In this document: one piece after another, positions 49,068 through 61,658 of the stretch
Numbering within the stretch: position 1 is the first letter of the stretch
Layout of the letters: each line of letters begins with the position of its first letter
Source of the DNA: Paraburkholderia guartelaensis
Lineage (GTDB): Bacteria > Pseudomonadota > Gammaproteobacteria > Burkholderiales > Burkholderiaceae
Reading direction: 5' to 3'
Assembly (NCBI RefSeq): GCF_004353905.1
Contig: NZ_SMOD01000007.1
Coordinates: 186,001-250,000 of the forward strand
DNA: 64,000 nt
Notes under the pieces: generated by a model
Database searches by the model: none
What the model saw: only the letters and a program-made list of their open reading frames with translations
Told to the model about the DNA's origin: nothing
Made by a program: the position numbers and the translations under genes

Positions 49068-49220
49068 TTTTTTCTCCTTCAGGTTCAGATGAGAGTCAGT
49101 TCAAACTACACCCTTCGTCAAAACCCGCTTCCCGCGAACGCTTCTCACGGCGCACGCTGCGAAGCGGGCTATTCATCGGCGTACGCTGATCCCGCGCGCT
49201 TACGCTAATGAATGCGGTAA

Positions 49221-49250
49221 GGCGCGCCGTGCCACGAGGCACAGCGCGCC
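49221..49250. repeat. Strong inverted repeat upstream of the H1-like gene
   Basis: GGCGCGC-C-GTGCC pairs with GGCAC-A-GCGCGCC around the loop ACGA, a 12-pair stem with one mismatch. It lies about 155 bp upstream of the H1-like start. No T tract on either strand. Confidence 0.7.
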
Positions 49251-49455
49251 AAGTCATTCCGGCGTCGGCTACCGACACCGGGCAACGTTCGTTGAAAGCG
49301 GCGGCCTCACGACACGCGAAGCCTGCGCGCTTTTCCGGGGGGAAGTTTGCCCATCCCTCTGAAGGGTTCGCAAAGTGCCTGTCACGTCGGTGAGCCAACC
49401 TGGCTCCGGGCATGCTTTGCATCAGGCGTTCCTGCTCCTAATCATCATGCCGGTC

Positions 49456-49476
49456 GAGGCGCCTGCACGGCGCCTC
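49456..49476. repeat. Inverted repeat after nrdB
   Basis: GAGGCGCC pairs perfectly with GGCGCCTC around a five-base loop, 40 bp after the nrdB stop. It may end or protect the nrdAB message, but it lacks a T tract. Confidence 0.6.
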
Positions 49477-49515
49477 GCGGCAACCCCAAAAGACTTGCAC
49501 CGCAGTGCGCCCGGG

Positions 49516-50739
49516 TTATTCCCAGGACAGCGCACCGCCCGTCTGATATTCGATCACGCGCGTCTCGAAGAAGTTGCGTTCCTTCTTCAAGTCGATCATC
49601 TCGCTCATCCACGGGAACGGATTCTCTTCGTTCGGGAACAGCTGATCGAGACCGATCTGCTGGCAACGGCGGTTGCAGATGAAGCGCAGATAGCTCTTGA
49701 ACATCGATGCGTTCAGACCGAGCACGCCGCGAGGCATGGTGTCCTCGGCGTAGCGGTACTCGAGGTCGACCGCATGCTTGAACAGTTCGGTGATCTCCGC
49801 ACGGAACGCCGGGGTCCACAGGTGCGGGTTTTCAAGCTTGATCTGGTTGATGAGGTCGATGCCGAAGTTGCAGTGCATCGACTCGTCACGCAGGATGTAC
49901 TGGTACTGCTCCGCGGCGCCGGTCATCTTGTTCTGGCGGCCGAGCGCGAGAATTTGCGTGAAGCCGACATAGAAGAACAGGCCTTCCATGATGCAGGCGA
50001 ACACGATGAGCGACTTGAGCAGGTTCTGGTCGGCTTCGAGCGTGCCGGTCTTGAACGACGGATCAGTCAGCGTCTGGATGAACGGGATCAGGAACTCGTC
50101 CTTGTCGCGGATCGACTTGACCTCGTGGTACGCGTTGAAGATCTCGCTTTCGTCCAGACCCAGCGACTCGACGATGTACTGGTAGGCGTGCGTGTGGATC
50201 GCCTCTTCGAACGCCTGGCGCAGCAGGAACTGGCGGCATTCGGGCGCCGTGATGTGCCGGTAGGTGCCGAGCACGATGTTGTTCGCGGCGAGCGAGTCGG
50301 CGGTCACGAAGAAGCCGAGGTTACGCTTGACGATGCGGCGCTCGTCCTCGGTCAGACCGTTCGGGTCCTTCCACAGGGCGATGTCGCGGGACATGTTGAT
50401 TTCCTGCGGCATCCAGTGGTTCGCGCAGCCCGCCAGGTATTTTTCCCAAGCCCACTTGTACTTGAACGGGACCAACTGATTCACGTCGGTCTGGCCGTTG
50501 ATGATGCGCTTGTCGGCGACATTCACGCGCGCTTCGGTCGAGACCGGCGCTTGCGGCGGCGGTGCGACAGCGAAGTCGCTGGCGAAGATGTTGGTCGCCG
50601 TGGAAGCCTGAGGAGCGGAACGCAGACCAAACTGCACCTCGGCAGCCTGGACAGCCTGACCCGCGGGGTTGCGCATTGCGTTTTGCTGCGCACCGCTCGA
50701 CGGAGTTACGGCCGTGATCTCGTCATCCCAGTTGAGCAT
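49516..50739 (-). CDS. nrdB: Ribonucleotide reductase class Ia, beta subunit
   Basis: A 407-residue radical-generating subunit. Metal ligands and the radical Tyr lie in [18 protein letters not shown] near residue 185 (E, H and Y in the E. coli spacing) and in [14 protein letters not shown] near 280. The C terminus ([10 protein letters not shown]) is the peptide that docks on NrdA. About 85 N-terminal residues before the core are poorly conserved. I start at [15 protein letters not shown] four codons upstream is possible. It is 554 bp downstream of nrdA. Confidence 0.95.
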   Translation of the reverse strand: MLNWDDEITAVTPSSGAQQNAMRNPAGQAVQAAEVQFGLRSAPQASTATNIFASDFAVAPPPQAPVSTEARVNVADKRIINGQTDVNQLVPFKYKWAWEKYLAGCANHWMPQEINMSRDIALWKDPNGLTEDERRIVKRNLGFFVTADSLAANNIVLGTYRHITAPECRQFLLRQAFEEAIHTHAYQYIVESLGLDESEIFNAYHEVKSIRDKDEFLIPFIQTLTDPSFKTGTLEADQNLLKSLIVFACIMEGLFFYVGFTQILALGRQNKMTGAAEQYQYILRDESMHCNFGIDLINQIKLENPHLWTPAFRAEITELFKHAVDLEYRYAEDTMPRGVLGLNASMFKSYLRFICNRRCQQIGLDQLFPNEENPFPWMSEMIDLKKERNFFETRVIEYQTGGALSWE

Positions 50740-51293
50740 AAATGTCACCATCAATTTAGATCGGTTTGTACCATCTTTTCGTGAGCGATAAAAGGGTTCG
50801 CACACGAAAAATCCTGTTTTCGATTCGCGTTGCGACCTCGATACAACACTTTGTTATCGCATCGTGTCGATTGCATCGCGTGAGCACTGTGTAGAGAGCA
50901 CTGATTCGTCGTGCTCACTTCGCATGTGCGATGTGCTTCGAAGGTCTTCGCGACATCGAGAGCGTGTGTGAAAGACGGTGTTCGCCGCGCGCTTTTCGCT
51001 CGCGCTGCGAGTGCGTTTTCACTCGCCGCTCACTGCCTGCCGCGCGCGGCGCTGGATGCTCGCGCGGCCTTGAGTCTTGTCCCTGCGAGAAACTCCAGGG
51101 ATTCCTTCCTGTTGCCTCTTTCGCGTACTGCAACGCGCGTGGTGCGAGTTGCCGGGAGAGTCGGCGCGCATTGCGCGCGCCTCGTTCGCTGTTACATCTC
51201 GCTACGACTGCTTCGACTACTGTTTACTACTGATGCTTCGGTCCTCGCATGATGCGAGCGGCGTTGCACCGCGCGCATCATGCGTAGCCAGCT
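50740..51293. other. Long non-coding gap between nrdA and nrdB
   Basis: A 554-bp spacer, unusual for an nrdAB pair. An imperfect palindrome (CGATACAACACTTTGTTATCG, near 50839) lies about 100 bp upstream of nrdB. I see no good match to the NrdR box found upstream of nrdA, no gene, and no terminator with a T tract. Confidence 0.5.
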
Positions 51294-54284
<2,991 letters not shown>

Positions 54285-54604
54285 GTGCAAAGCTCCTGGG
54301 TCCTGGAAAGGTGCGAAGAGAGTTCGCGGATTAAGACGGACGCCGACGTCGTGCCCCCGTGTGCACGCTCGATCGGGCAGAGAAAAAAGTCCAGCCTGGC
54401 GAGGCTGCCGGATGCGACAAGGCAGATGAATCACGGACTGCTTCGGTCTTCATCGTGGATGTCGCGATCATTGGCTGTACCTTCTCTCTCGATTACAGCC
54501 GGTGCGCCGGTTCTCTCGGCCGACGGCACCGTACAAAGTTTCTGTTTTTTCTATGCTGGCAACGCGCGCGGCGCCTTGCTCGTGAAACGGAGCGCCGCGG
54601 TACA

Positions 54605-54620
54605 ACACAACATATGGTGT
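54605..54620. promoter_or_regulatory. NrdR box upstream of nrdA
   Basis: ACACAACATATGGTGT closely fits the known NrdR consensus (ACACWATATATWGTGT type). NrdR represses ribonucleotide reductase genes when dATP/ATP is high. A degenerate second copy (ACCAAGTATAGTGGAA, 54638-54653) lies 33 bp away, centre to centre, three helical turns as usual for paired NrdR boxes. Confidence 0.75.
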
Positions 54621-54641
54621 GAAGCCTTGTTTCGGGTACCA

Positions 54642-54669
54642 AGTATAGTGGAAGAAACAGTACGATCAA
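54642..54669 (-). promoter_or_regulatory. Candidate nrdA promoter
   Basis: On the minus strand TTGATC (54669-54664) and TATACT (54647-54642) are separated by 16 bp, close to sigma-70 -35 and -10 elements. The -10 lies inside the degenerate second NrdR box and the clear box is just downstream, so repressor binding would block RNA polymerase. Confidence 0.6.
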
Positions 54670-54843
54670 ACGGCTTTTTTTGCTGGTCCTATCTTGACAA
54701 GACCACAAGCCAAGCAGCGCGGGGCTTGGCGGCGAATGCCACTTCGAGTGGTCTGCGAGGCGCGCGCAACGACCCCGCGTTTGCGCGCGAGAGATGCTTA
54801 TTTCTTGTGCAGCTGACGAGGGTTTAGCAGGCGTTCGAGCGCG

Positions 54844-55482
54844 TCACGACACCGCGTTCTGCGTGCCGTGCCCCTGGATATAGGGGAAGCTGGCATCGGC
54901 GAGCTGCGTATCGTGTTTGAGGCGCGCCCAGTCGAAGTGCGGGCCGGGATCGGTCTTGCGCCCAGGCGCGATGTCCGAGTGGCCCGCCAGCGCCTCGATC
55001 GGATAGTGCGCGACGAGCGCCTTCACGAGCGCGGCGAGCGTCGCGTATTGCGTCGCCTCGAAGGTCGTCGTGTCGCTGCCTTCCAGCTCGATGCCGATGG
55101 CGAAATCGTTGCAGCGCTCGCGGCCGAAGAAGCTCGAAGCGCCCGCGTGCCACGCGCGCTCGTCGCACGAGACGAACTGCTCGAGCGCGCCATCGCGATG
55201 AATGACGAAGTGGGCCGAGACGCGCACGCCGCGCAGGTTGGCATCGAAGTATGGATGCGCGTCGCAGTCGAGGCGGTTGAGAAAGAGATCGGCGATCTCG
55301 GGCCCGCCGAAGACGTTGGGTGGCAGGCTGATGTTGTGGACGACGATGAGCGTCGGCACGGCGCCTTGCGGGCGGGCCTCGAAGTTAGGCGAAGGCAGGT
55401 GTTGCGCGCCGGGCACCCAGCCCTGCGCATCGACTTCGTACGTGCGCGATCCCGGCAGTCCTGGCGATGCAGCAGCGCTCAT
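54844..55482 (-). CDS. ampD: 1,6-anhydro-N-acetylmuramyl-L-alanine amidase AmpD
   Basis: A 212-residue zinc amidase of the cytoplasm that cuts anhydro-muropeptides during peptidoglycan recycling and thereby controls AmpR signalling. Zinc ligands: His in LIVVHNISLPPNVFGG near residue 45, and His and Asp in LAGHSDIAPGRKTDPGPHFDW near 165-175; IGIELEGSD near 125 is typical. I start at MSAAASPGLPG, which overlaps the stop of the PP0621-type gene by four bases; the longer frame upstream only retraces that gene. Confidence 0.93.
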   Translation of the reverse strand: MSAAASPGLPGSRTYEVDAQGWVPGAQHLPSPNFEARPQGAVPTLIVVHNISLPPNVFGGPEIADLFLNRLDCDAHPYFDANLRGVRVSAHFVIHRDGALEQFVSCDERAWHAGASSFFGRERCNDFAIGIELEGSDTTTFEATQYATLAALVKALVAHYPIEALAGHSDIAPGRKTDPGPHFDWARLKHDTQLADASFPYIQGHGTQNAVS

Positions 55483-55802
55483 CGTGCGGGGCGATCCTGG
55501 GCCGTGGTGCGAGCGTCGTACGCGCGCGCGTGCTCGGCGCTGCAGAACGAGCGCACGCCGACATTCACCGATTCGCTGCGCGGCGCATGCACACCGCACT
55601 CGGCGCAGCGGACCATCGGCTCGGGCAGCGCAGCCTTGCCGCTCGCGCTCGCGCCATTGGCGTTGCGCGCGGCGCCCTGTCCCGGCTGCGCGCCTTGCCC
55701 CGGCTGCGCACCGGTACGCGTTTGCGTCTGCGCACGGCGCAGCGCCTTGACGAACCACTGTCCGACCACGAACAGCAGTACGAGGAGAAGAATCTGTCTC
55801 AT
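55479..55802 (-). CDS. PP0621-family small membrane protein
   Basis: A 107-residue protein with an N-terminal membrane helix (MRQILLLVLLFVVGQWFV), a Gln/Gly/Ala linker with GAQPGQ repeats, and a C-terminal Cys-rich motif, MVRCAECGVHAPRSES and SFCSAEHARAY, that looks like a small zinc finger. The PP0621 family is uncharacterised. It lies between the cytochrome assembly gene (22 bp) and ampD (4-bp overlap). Confidence 0.82.
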   Translation of the reverse strand: MRQILLLVLLFVVGQWFVKALRRAQTQTRTGAQPGQGAQPGQGAARNANGASASGKAALPEPMVRCAECGVHAPRSESVNVGVRSFCSAEHARAYDARTTAQDRPAR

Positions 55803-55824
55803 CGGAACACGCGACTCACACGAC

Positions 55825-56754
55825 TCAAACCACAGGGCGGTGCAGCAGCACCTCGAAGACGAAACGGCTGCCCACATAAGCGAGCAGCAAGGCGATGAAC
55901 GATGCGATCACCCAGCGCAGCGCAGCGCGGCCGCGCCAGCCGGAAACCTTGCGCGCGGTGAGCAGCGTGCCGAACATCAGCCACGAAAGAATCGCGAAGA
56001 CGGTCTTGTGATCGAGCGAAAGCGGCCGGTCGATCAACTGCTCGCTGAACACGATGCCCGAGACGAGCGTGGCCGTGAGCAGCACGAAGCCCGCGCCGAT
56101 CAGGCGGAACAGCAGCTTTTCCATCGTGAGGAGCGGCGGCAGCGTCTCGATCCAGTTCGACAGCCAGCCACCGCCGCGATTGCTCGCGTTGCGCTGGAAG
56201 CCTGCGCCCTTCAGCGCATGCAGCCGGCGCTCGACAGCGAGCATCAGCACCGCATGCAGCGCGGCGATCGCAAAGAGCCCGTAGGCGATGTTCGCGATGA
56301 CGAAGTGCAGCTTGAACATCGGCGCGGCCGCATAGGGCAGCACGCGCACGCCGCCGAACACGAGCGGCAGGATCGACGCGAAGGCGGCCAACGGCAGCAG
56401 CAAAAGACGCAGGCCGTCGAGCGAAAAGAAAAAGCTCTCGATCCAGTAGATACCCGCGCCGAGCCAGAACATGGCCGACAACGCGAAGGCGAAGCCGAAC
56501 ACCATTTCGTTGGCGGGGAAGATCGTCATGTGCAGGAGCATGCCGTGCGCGGCGAGCGCGGCGAAGAGCAGCGCGCGCGAAAGCGGGCCGAAGGTCCGCG
56601 CGCGCAGGGCGTCGCCGCCCGCGCCGAGCGTCACCGGAACGGGCGGCACGCTGCCTGGCAGCGACATGCCGCCCGCGCGGCGCAGCGCGCGCCAGTCGGC
56701 GCCGCACAATCCGCCGTACAGGAGCACGGTGAGGGCATACAGTACAATATCCAT
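55825..56754 (-). CDS. CcsA/YpjD-type cytochrome assembly membrane protein
   Basis: A 309-residue inner-membrane protein of the CcsA/HemX-like (YpjD) family with about eight transmembrane helices, starting MDIVLYALTVLLYGG. Conserved His residues for heme occur in AALAAHGMLLHMTIF near residue 70, LHFVIANIAYGLFAIAALHAVL near 150 and LSLDHKTVFAILSW near 255. It may carry heme; the exact role is unknown. It is divergent from ffh with 116 bp between. Confidence 0.87.
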   Translation of the reverse strand: MDIVLYALTVLLYGGLCGADWRALRRAGGMSLPGSVPPVPVTLGAGGDALRARTFGPLSRALLFAALAAHGMLLHMTIFPANEMVFGFAFALSAMFWLGAGIYWIESFFFSLDGLRLLLLPLAAFASILPLVFGGVRVLPYAAAPMFKLHFVIANIAYGLFAIAALHAVLMLAVERRLHALKGAGFQRNASNRGGGWLSNWIETLPPLLTMEKLLFRLIGAGFVLLTATLVSGIVFSEQLIDRPLSLDHKTVFAILSWLMFGTLLTARKVSGWRGRAALRWVIASFIALLLAYVGSRFVFEVLLHRPVV

Positions 56755-56870
56755 GTTCGAAGTTTACTATAGGCCCCCTGGCCGCGCGCTCCCCTAACGA
56801 ATCGGCGACGAAACGCGGCGCTTTCCCGTTTAGCGCGCGCGGGCCGGGCCGCACTGCTCACCGCCTCCCC

Positions 56871-58238
56871 ATGCTCGACAATCTCACTCAACGGATGGCG
56901 CGCGTCGTCAAGACGCTGCGCGGCGAAGCCCGGCTGACCGAAGCCAATACGCAGGAAATGCTGCGCGAGGTGCGTCTCGCCCTGCTCGAAGCGGACGTGG
57001 CGCTGCCCGTCGTGCGCGAATTCATCGCCAAGGTGAAAGAGAAGGCGCTCGGCGAGGAAGTGATCTCCAGCCTCTCGCCGGGCCAGGCGCTCGTCGGCGT
57101 GGTGCAGCGCGAGCTGACCGCCGTGATCGGCGGCGACTATGAAGGCAAGGCGGCCGAACTCGATCTCGCCGTTACGCCGCCCGCCGTCATCCTCATGGCG
57201 GGTCTGCAGGGCGCCGGTAAAACGACCACCACCGGCAAGCTCGCCAAGCTCCTGCGCGAGAAGTACAAGAAGAAGGTCCTCACCGTTTCGTGCGACGTCT
57301 ACCGCCCTGCCGCTATCGCGCAGTTGAAGACGGTGACGGAACAGGTCGGCGCGGACTTCTTCCCCTCGCAGCCGGACCAGAAGCCCGTCGAGATCGCCGC
57401 CGCGGCGGTCGACTGGGCCAAGCGCCACTATCACGACGTGCTGCTCGTCGACACGGCCGGCCGCCTCGGTATCGACGAGGCGATGATGAACGAGATCACC
57501 GCGCTGCACGCATCGCTCAAGCCCGCTGAAACACTCTTCGTGGTCGACGCCATGCTCGGCCAGGACGCGGTCAACACCGCGAAGGCGTTCAACGACGCCC
57601 TGCCGCTCACCGGCGTCGTGCTCACCAAGCTCGACGGCGACTCGCGCGGCGGCGCGGCGCTCTCCGTGCGCCACATCACGGGTAAGCCGATCAAGTTCGT
57701 CGGCGTCGCGGAAAAGCTCGATGGCCTCGAGGTGTTCCACCCGGACCGCATGGCGAACCGTATTCTCGGCATGGGCGACATTCTTGCGCTCGTCGAGGAA
57801 GCGCAGCGCGGCGTGGACGTCCAGGCCGCGCAAAAGCTCGCCGACAAGGTCAAGAAGGGCGGCGACTTCGACCTCAACGATTTCCGCGCGCAACTTTCGC
57901 AGATGAAGAGCATGGGCGGCCTGTCGTCGCTCATGGACAAGCTGCCCGCGCAGTTCCAGCAGGCCGCCTCGGGCGCCGACATGGGCCAGGCCGAGAAGCA
58001 GATGCGCCGCATGGAAGGCATCATCAACTCGATGACGCCCGCCGAGCGCGCCAAGCCCGAACTCATCAAGGCCACGCGTAAGCGCCGCATTGCGGCGGGC
58101 GCGGGCGTGCAGGTTCAGGAAGTGAACCGCATGCTCAACCAGTACGAGCAGATGCGCACCATGATGAAGAAGCTCAAGGGCGGCAATCTGCAAAAGATGA
58201 TGCGCGGCATGAAGGGCATGATGCCCGGCATGCGCTGA
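56871..58238 (+). CDS. ffh: Signal recognition particle protein Ffh
   Basis: A 455-residue GTPase that binds signal peptides and 4.5S RNA and delivers ribosomes to FtsY. N domain residues 1-90; G domain with GLQGAGKTTTTGKLAKLL near 107, DTAGRLGID near 192 and TKLDGDSRGGAALSV near 250; and the Met-rich M domain from about 325, ending in MMRGMKGMMPGMR. Full length. Confidence 0.97.
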   Translation: MLDNLTQRMARVVKTLRGEARLTEANTQEMLREVRLALLEADVALPVVREFIAKVKEKALGEEVISSLSPGQALVGVVQRELTAVIGGDYEGKAAELDLAVTPPAVILMAGLQGAGKTTTTGKLAKLLREKYKKKVLTVSCDVYRPAAIAQLKTVTEQVGADFFPSQPDQKPVEIAAAAVDWAKRHYHDVLLVDTAGRLGIDEAMMNEITALHASLKPAETLFVVDAMLGQDAVNTAKAFNDALPLTGVVLTKLDGDSRGGAALSVRHITGKPIKFVGVAEKLDGLEVFHPDRMANRILGMGDILALVEEAQRGVDVQAAQKLADKVKKGGDFDLNDFRAQLSQMKSMGGLSSLMDKLPAQFQQAASGADMGQAEKQMRRMEGIINSMTPAERAKPELIKATRKRRIAAGAGVQVQEVNRMLNQYEQMRTMMKKLKGGNLQKMMRGMKGMMPGMR

Positions 58239-58384
58239 TCCTGCGGGCCGACGGCGCACATCGCGCACACGGCGGCCCCACTCGACGCGGCGCGCGACGG
58301 ACCAAATGCGCGGGTTTATGCTGTAGCGCGCGCCGCCGTTATTTTCCACACTTCAGTAGCTACAGCTACCTTCCCGCCAGAGTC

Positions 58385-58936
58385 ATGAATCGCGAAGAAG
58401 CCCTGCACATTTTCCGCCACTCCGAAGAGATCGTTTCGGAGGGCGACGTCAATGCGTCGATCGGCCGGATGGCCGAAGCCATCCGCGCCGAGATCAGCGA
58501 GGACTTCCCGCTCGTGCTGTCGGTGATGGGTGGCGCCGCCGTGTTCACCGGCATGCTGCTGCCGCACCTCGACTTCCCGCTCGAGTTCGACTACATCCAC
58601 CTCACGCGCTACCGTAACGCGATCAAGGGCAGCGCCGAGATGCAGTGGCGCGTGGCGCCGCGCGAGTCGGTAAAGGACCGGGTGGTGCTCGTGCTCGACG
58701 ACATCCTCGACGAAGGCGAGACCATGGCCGCGATTCGCGACCGCATCATGGACATGGGCGCGAAGCGTTTCCTCTCGGCCGTGCTGTGCGAGAAGACGCT
58801 TACGAAGGCCAAGCCGCTGCATCCCGACTACTGCGGCTTTTCGGTGCCGGACCGCTACGTGTTCGGCTGCGGCATGGACGCCAAGGGGTACTGGCGCAAT
58901 CTGCCGACTATCCGCGCGCTGACCGAAGGCGCGTGA
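58385..58936 (+). CDS. Hypoxanthine-guanine phosphoribosyltransferase
   Basis: A 183-residue type I phosphoribosyltransferase for purine salvage. The PRPP-binding loop is VVLVLDDILDEGETMAAIRD near residue 105, and FDYIHLTRYRNAI near 67 is the flexible loop region. The closing YVFGCGMDAKGYWRNLPTIRAL matches HGPRT of beta-proteobacteria. The preference for hypoxanthine over guanine is not visible. A terminator follows. Confidence 0.9.
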   Translation: MNREEALHIFRHSEEIVSEGDVNASIGRMAEAIRAEISEDFPLVLSVMGGAAVFTGMLLPHLDFPLEFDYIHLTRYRNAIKGSAEMQWRVAPRESVKDRVVLVLDDILDEGETMAAIRDRIMDMGAKRFLSAVLCEKTLTKAKPLHPDYCGFSVPDRYVFGCGMDAKGYWRNLPTIRALTEGA

Positions 58937-58965
58937 AACGCGCGTCGACTATCTGACGCACCATG

Positions 58966-58993
58966 AAAAAAGCAGCCCGCGGGCTGCTTTTTT
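58966..58993. terminator. Bidirectional terminator between the phosphoribosyltransferase and marC genes
   Basis: GCAGCCCGCGGGCTGC, an almost spacer-free palindrome, flanked by A6 and T6. It ends both convergent transcripts. Confidence 0.9.
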
Positions 58994-59022
58994 GTTGCCT
59001 GCGACGCCCGCTGCATGCGGCG

Positions 59023-59622
59023 TCAGAGGTGATGCACGAAGTTGGCGATGCCCGCGAGAATCATCTCCACCGATATCGCCACGAGCACGAGGCCCATCAG
59101 CCGCTCGAAGGCCGTCACCACGCGCTCGCCGAGCCACTGCTGGATGCGCTCCGCCATCACCAGCACGACCGCGCAAATCACCATCGTCACGACGAGCGCC
59201 GCCACCCATTCATAGAGCTTGCCGGGCGCCTGCGAGGTGAGCAGCATGACCGTGGCGAGCGCCGAAGGCCCCGCCAGCGCGGGAATGGCGAGCGGCACGA
59301 TGAGCGGCTCCCCGCCCTTGTCGCCGCTGCCGAACGGGCCGCCCGGATGCGGAAAGATCATGCGCAGCGCGATGAGGAACAGCACGATGCCGCCGCCGAT
59401 GCGCAGCGAGGTATCCGTGAGCCCCATCATGCGCAGGAAGCTGTTGCCGGCGACCATGAAGATCAGCAGGATCACGAATGCGATCGCGACCTCGCGCAGG
59501 ATCACGACCGCGCGGCGCTGCTTGGCAACGCCGCGCAGGCAACTGATGAAGAGCGGAATATTACCGAGCGGGTCGGTGATGAGGAGCAGCAGGACCGTAG
59601 CGGACAGAAAACTGTACTCCAC
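59023..59622 (-). CDS. MarC family inner-membrane protein
   Basis: A 199-residue membrane protein with about six helices. LLLLITDPLGNIPLFIS near residue 12 and GGIVLFLIALRMIFPHPGG near 77 are MarC-family signatures, as is PLAIPALAGPSALATVMLL near 110. The family was once linked to antibiotic resistance but its function is unknown. It lies 35 bp after the proS stop. Confidence 0.9.
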   Translation of the reverse strand: MEYSFLSATVLLLLITDPLGNIPLFISCLRGVAKQRRAVVILREVAIAFVILLIFMVAGNSFLRMMGLTDTSLRIGGGIVLFLIALRMIFPHPGGPFGSGDKGGEPLIVPLAIPALAGPSALATVMLLTSQAPGKLYEWVAALVVTMVICAVVLVMAERIQQWLGERVVTAFERLMGLVLVAISVEMILAGIANFVHHL

Positions 59623-59657
59623 GCTCGCAGCGCTCCTTTAACCGGGATGGAAAGTCG

Positions 59658-61394
59658 TTAAACCGCGAGTGCCGCGCGGATCTTCTGCACCACTGCCTGC
59701 GCGGCCTCATCGGCCGGCAGCAGCGTCGCTTCGGTATCGCGGCGGCCCTGGTACTCGATCTTGCCGTCCTTCAGGCCGCGCTCGCCGATCACGAGACGAT
59801 GCGGCACGCCGATCAGCTCCCAGTCGGCGAACATCACGCCCGGACGCTCGCCGCGGTCGTCGAGAATCACATCCACGCCCGCTTCGAGCAGCTCGTTGTA
59901 GACGCGCTCGGCGTGCTCGCGCACGAGCTCGCTGCGGTCCATGCCCATCGGGCACACGACGACCTGGAACGGCGCGATCGACTCAGGCCAGATGATGCCC
60001 TTCTCGTCGAAGTTCTGCTCGATGGCTGCACCGAGGATACGCGTGACGCCAATGCCGTAGCAGCCCATCTGCATCGGCGCGGGCTTGCCGTTCTCGGCGA
60101 GGAACGTGGCGTTCATCGCTTCCGAGTACTTCGTGCCGAGCTGGAACACGTGGCCCACTTCGATGCCGCGGCAGATGTCGATCACACCCTTGCCGTCCGG
60201 CGAGGGATCGCCCTTCTTCACGTTGCGGATGTCGGCGACGACCGGCTCCGGCAGGTCGCGGCCCCAGTTCACGCCCGTGGTGTGGAAATCGACTTCGTTC
60301 GTGCCGACCACGAAATCGCTCATGTTCGCGACCGTGCGATCGGCGATCACCTTGACCGGCTTCTTCGTGTTGAGCGGACCGAGGTAGCCCGGCGGCGTGC
60401 CGAACCACTCGACGATTTCCGCTTCGGTCGCGAAGCGGAAGCCGCTCAGGCCTTCGAGCTTGCCGACCTTGATCTCGTTCAGATCGTGGTCGCCGCGCAG
60501 CATCAGCAGCCAGATCGTGGGCTCGGCGCCTTCGTTGTCCGTCGCGAGGATGATCGACTTGATCGTGCTTTCGAGCGGAATGCCGAGCAGCTCAGCCACA
60601 GCCTCGCACTTGGCCGCGCCCGGCGTGGGCGTCTTCGTGAGCGCTTGCGTGGGGGCGCCGCGCTGCGCGATGAGCGGCAGCGCTTCGGCGGCTTCGACGT
60701 TGGCCGCGAAGTCAGAGGTCGGGCAGTAGGCGATGTCGTCCTCGCCCGTTTCCGCGATCACGTGGAATTCGTGCGAGCCGCTGCCGCCGATCGAGCCGTT
60801 GTCGGCCGCGACTGCGCGGAACTGCAGGCCGAGACGCGTGAAGATACGCACGTAAGCGTCGTACATCTTCTGGTACGAGAGCTTGAGACCTTCGACGTCC
60901 TTATCGAACGAGTACGCGTCCTTCATGATGAATTCGCGCCCGCGCATCACGCCGAAACGGGGACGGATTTCGTCGCGGAACTTCGTCTGCACCTGATAGA
61001 AGTTCACCGGCAGTTGGCGATAGCTCTTGATCTGGCCACGCGCGATGTCGGTGACGACCTCTTCGTGCGTCGGGCCCATCACGAAGTCGCTTTGCTTGCG
61101 ATCCTTGAAGCGCAGCAGTTCCGGCCCGTACTGTTCCCAGCGACCCGATTCCTGCCACAGCTCGGCCGGCTGCACGGCCGGCATGAGCAGCTCAATGGCG
61201 CCGGCACGGTTCATTTCTTCGCGCACGATCTGCTCGACCTTGCGGATCGAACGCAGGCCGATCGGCAGATAGTTATAAATGCCGCCAGCGATGCGACGGA
61301 TCATGCCCGCGCGAACCATCAGCTTGTGGCTGACGATTTCCGCGTCAGCGGGCGCTTCCTTCAGGGTGCCGATAAAGAAACGGGAGGCTTTCAT
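59658..61394 (-). CDS. proS: Prolyl-tRNA synthetase
   Basis: A 578-residue class II synthetase of the bacterial long type. Motif 1 and motif 2 ([25 protein letters not shown] near residue 140) precede the inserted YbaK-like editing domain at about 225-385, motif 3 ([17 protein letters not shown] near 440) and the anticodon domain at the end. The editing domain would clear Ala-tRNA-Pro. It is divergent from rppH with about 264 bp between. Confidence 0.97.
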   Translation of the reverse strand: MKASRFFIGTLKEAPADAEIVSHKLMVRAGMIRRIAGGIYNYLPIGLRSIRKVEQIVREEMNRAGAIELLMPAVQPAELWQESGRWEQYGPELLRFKDRKQSDFVMGPTHEEVVTDIARGQIKSYRQLPVNFYQVQTKFRDEIRPRFGVMRGREFIMKDAYSFDKDVEGLKLSYQKMYDAYVRIFTRLGLQFRAVAADNGSIGGSGSHEFHVIAETGEDDIAYCPTSDFAANVEAAEALPLIAQRGAPTQALTKTPTPGAAKCEAVAELLGIPLESTIKSIILATDNEGAEPTIWLLMLRGDHDLNEIKVGKLEGLSGFRFATEAEIVEWFGTPPGYLGPLNTKKPVKVIADRTVANMSDFVVGTNEVDFHTTGVNWGRDLPEPVVADIRNVKKGDPSPDGKGVIDICRGIEVGHVFQLGTKYSEAMNATFLAENGKPAPMQMGCYGIGVTRILGAAIEQNFDEKGIIWPESIAPFQVVVCPMGMDRSELVREHAERVYNELLEAGVDVILDDRGERPGVMFADWELIGVPHRLVIGERGLKDGKIEYQGRRDTEATLLPADEAAQAVVQKIRAALAV

Positions 61395-61619
61395 TCAAAT
61401 TATCCAAAAGCGGCGGCCCGGTGCAGACCGCCCGAAGAAGTGACCAACGGAGGAGTTCACGAACCCGCCATTATGACAACGCGCCGGGTGCCGCGCCGAT
61501 GACGCCGGCCAGATTCGAGGCCGATCGCGCCCCGAGACCGTTTTGCGCGGTCGCGGCCATTCGCCGACCTTTCCGGACGCGGGTCACGGACGGCGGGTGC
61601 GTGAGGACCGTTATCTGTT

Positions 61620-61625
61620 TATAAT
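61620..61625 (+). promoter_or_regulatory. Candidate -10 box of rppH
   Basis: TATAAT 33 bp before the rppH ATG, in an AT-rich patch of otherwise GC-rich DNA. No good -35 is visible at 16-18 bp. Confidence 0.45.
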
Positions 61626-61658
61626 CAAAGCAATTTTAAAGGATTCGAAGGTGGTTGT

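Larger units (their letters stand above)
49068..49515. other. Non-coding gap between nrdB and the H1-like gene
   Basis: A 448-bp region holding the leader of the H1-like gene and the 3' end of the nrdB transcript. It contains two strong hairpins (49221-49250 and 49456-49476) and no convincing gene. Short open frames here are Arg-rich and look spurious. Confidence 0.5.
54285..54843. other. nrdA leader and promoter region
   Basis: A 559-bp gap between the ampD stop and nrdA. It holds a candidate promoter and NrdR box (54605-54669) and therefore a leader of about 350 nt before nrdA. No protein gene is apparent in the leader. Confidence 0.6.

Noticed and set aside
50911-51252. Small open frames in the nrdA-nrdB gap
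   Set aside because: Their products are Arg/Ala/Ser-rich with no ribosome-binding site or family resemblance, as expected of chance frames.
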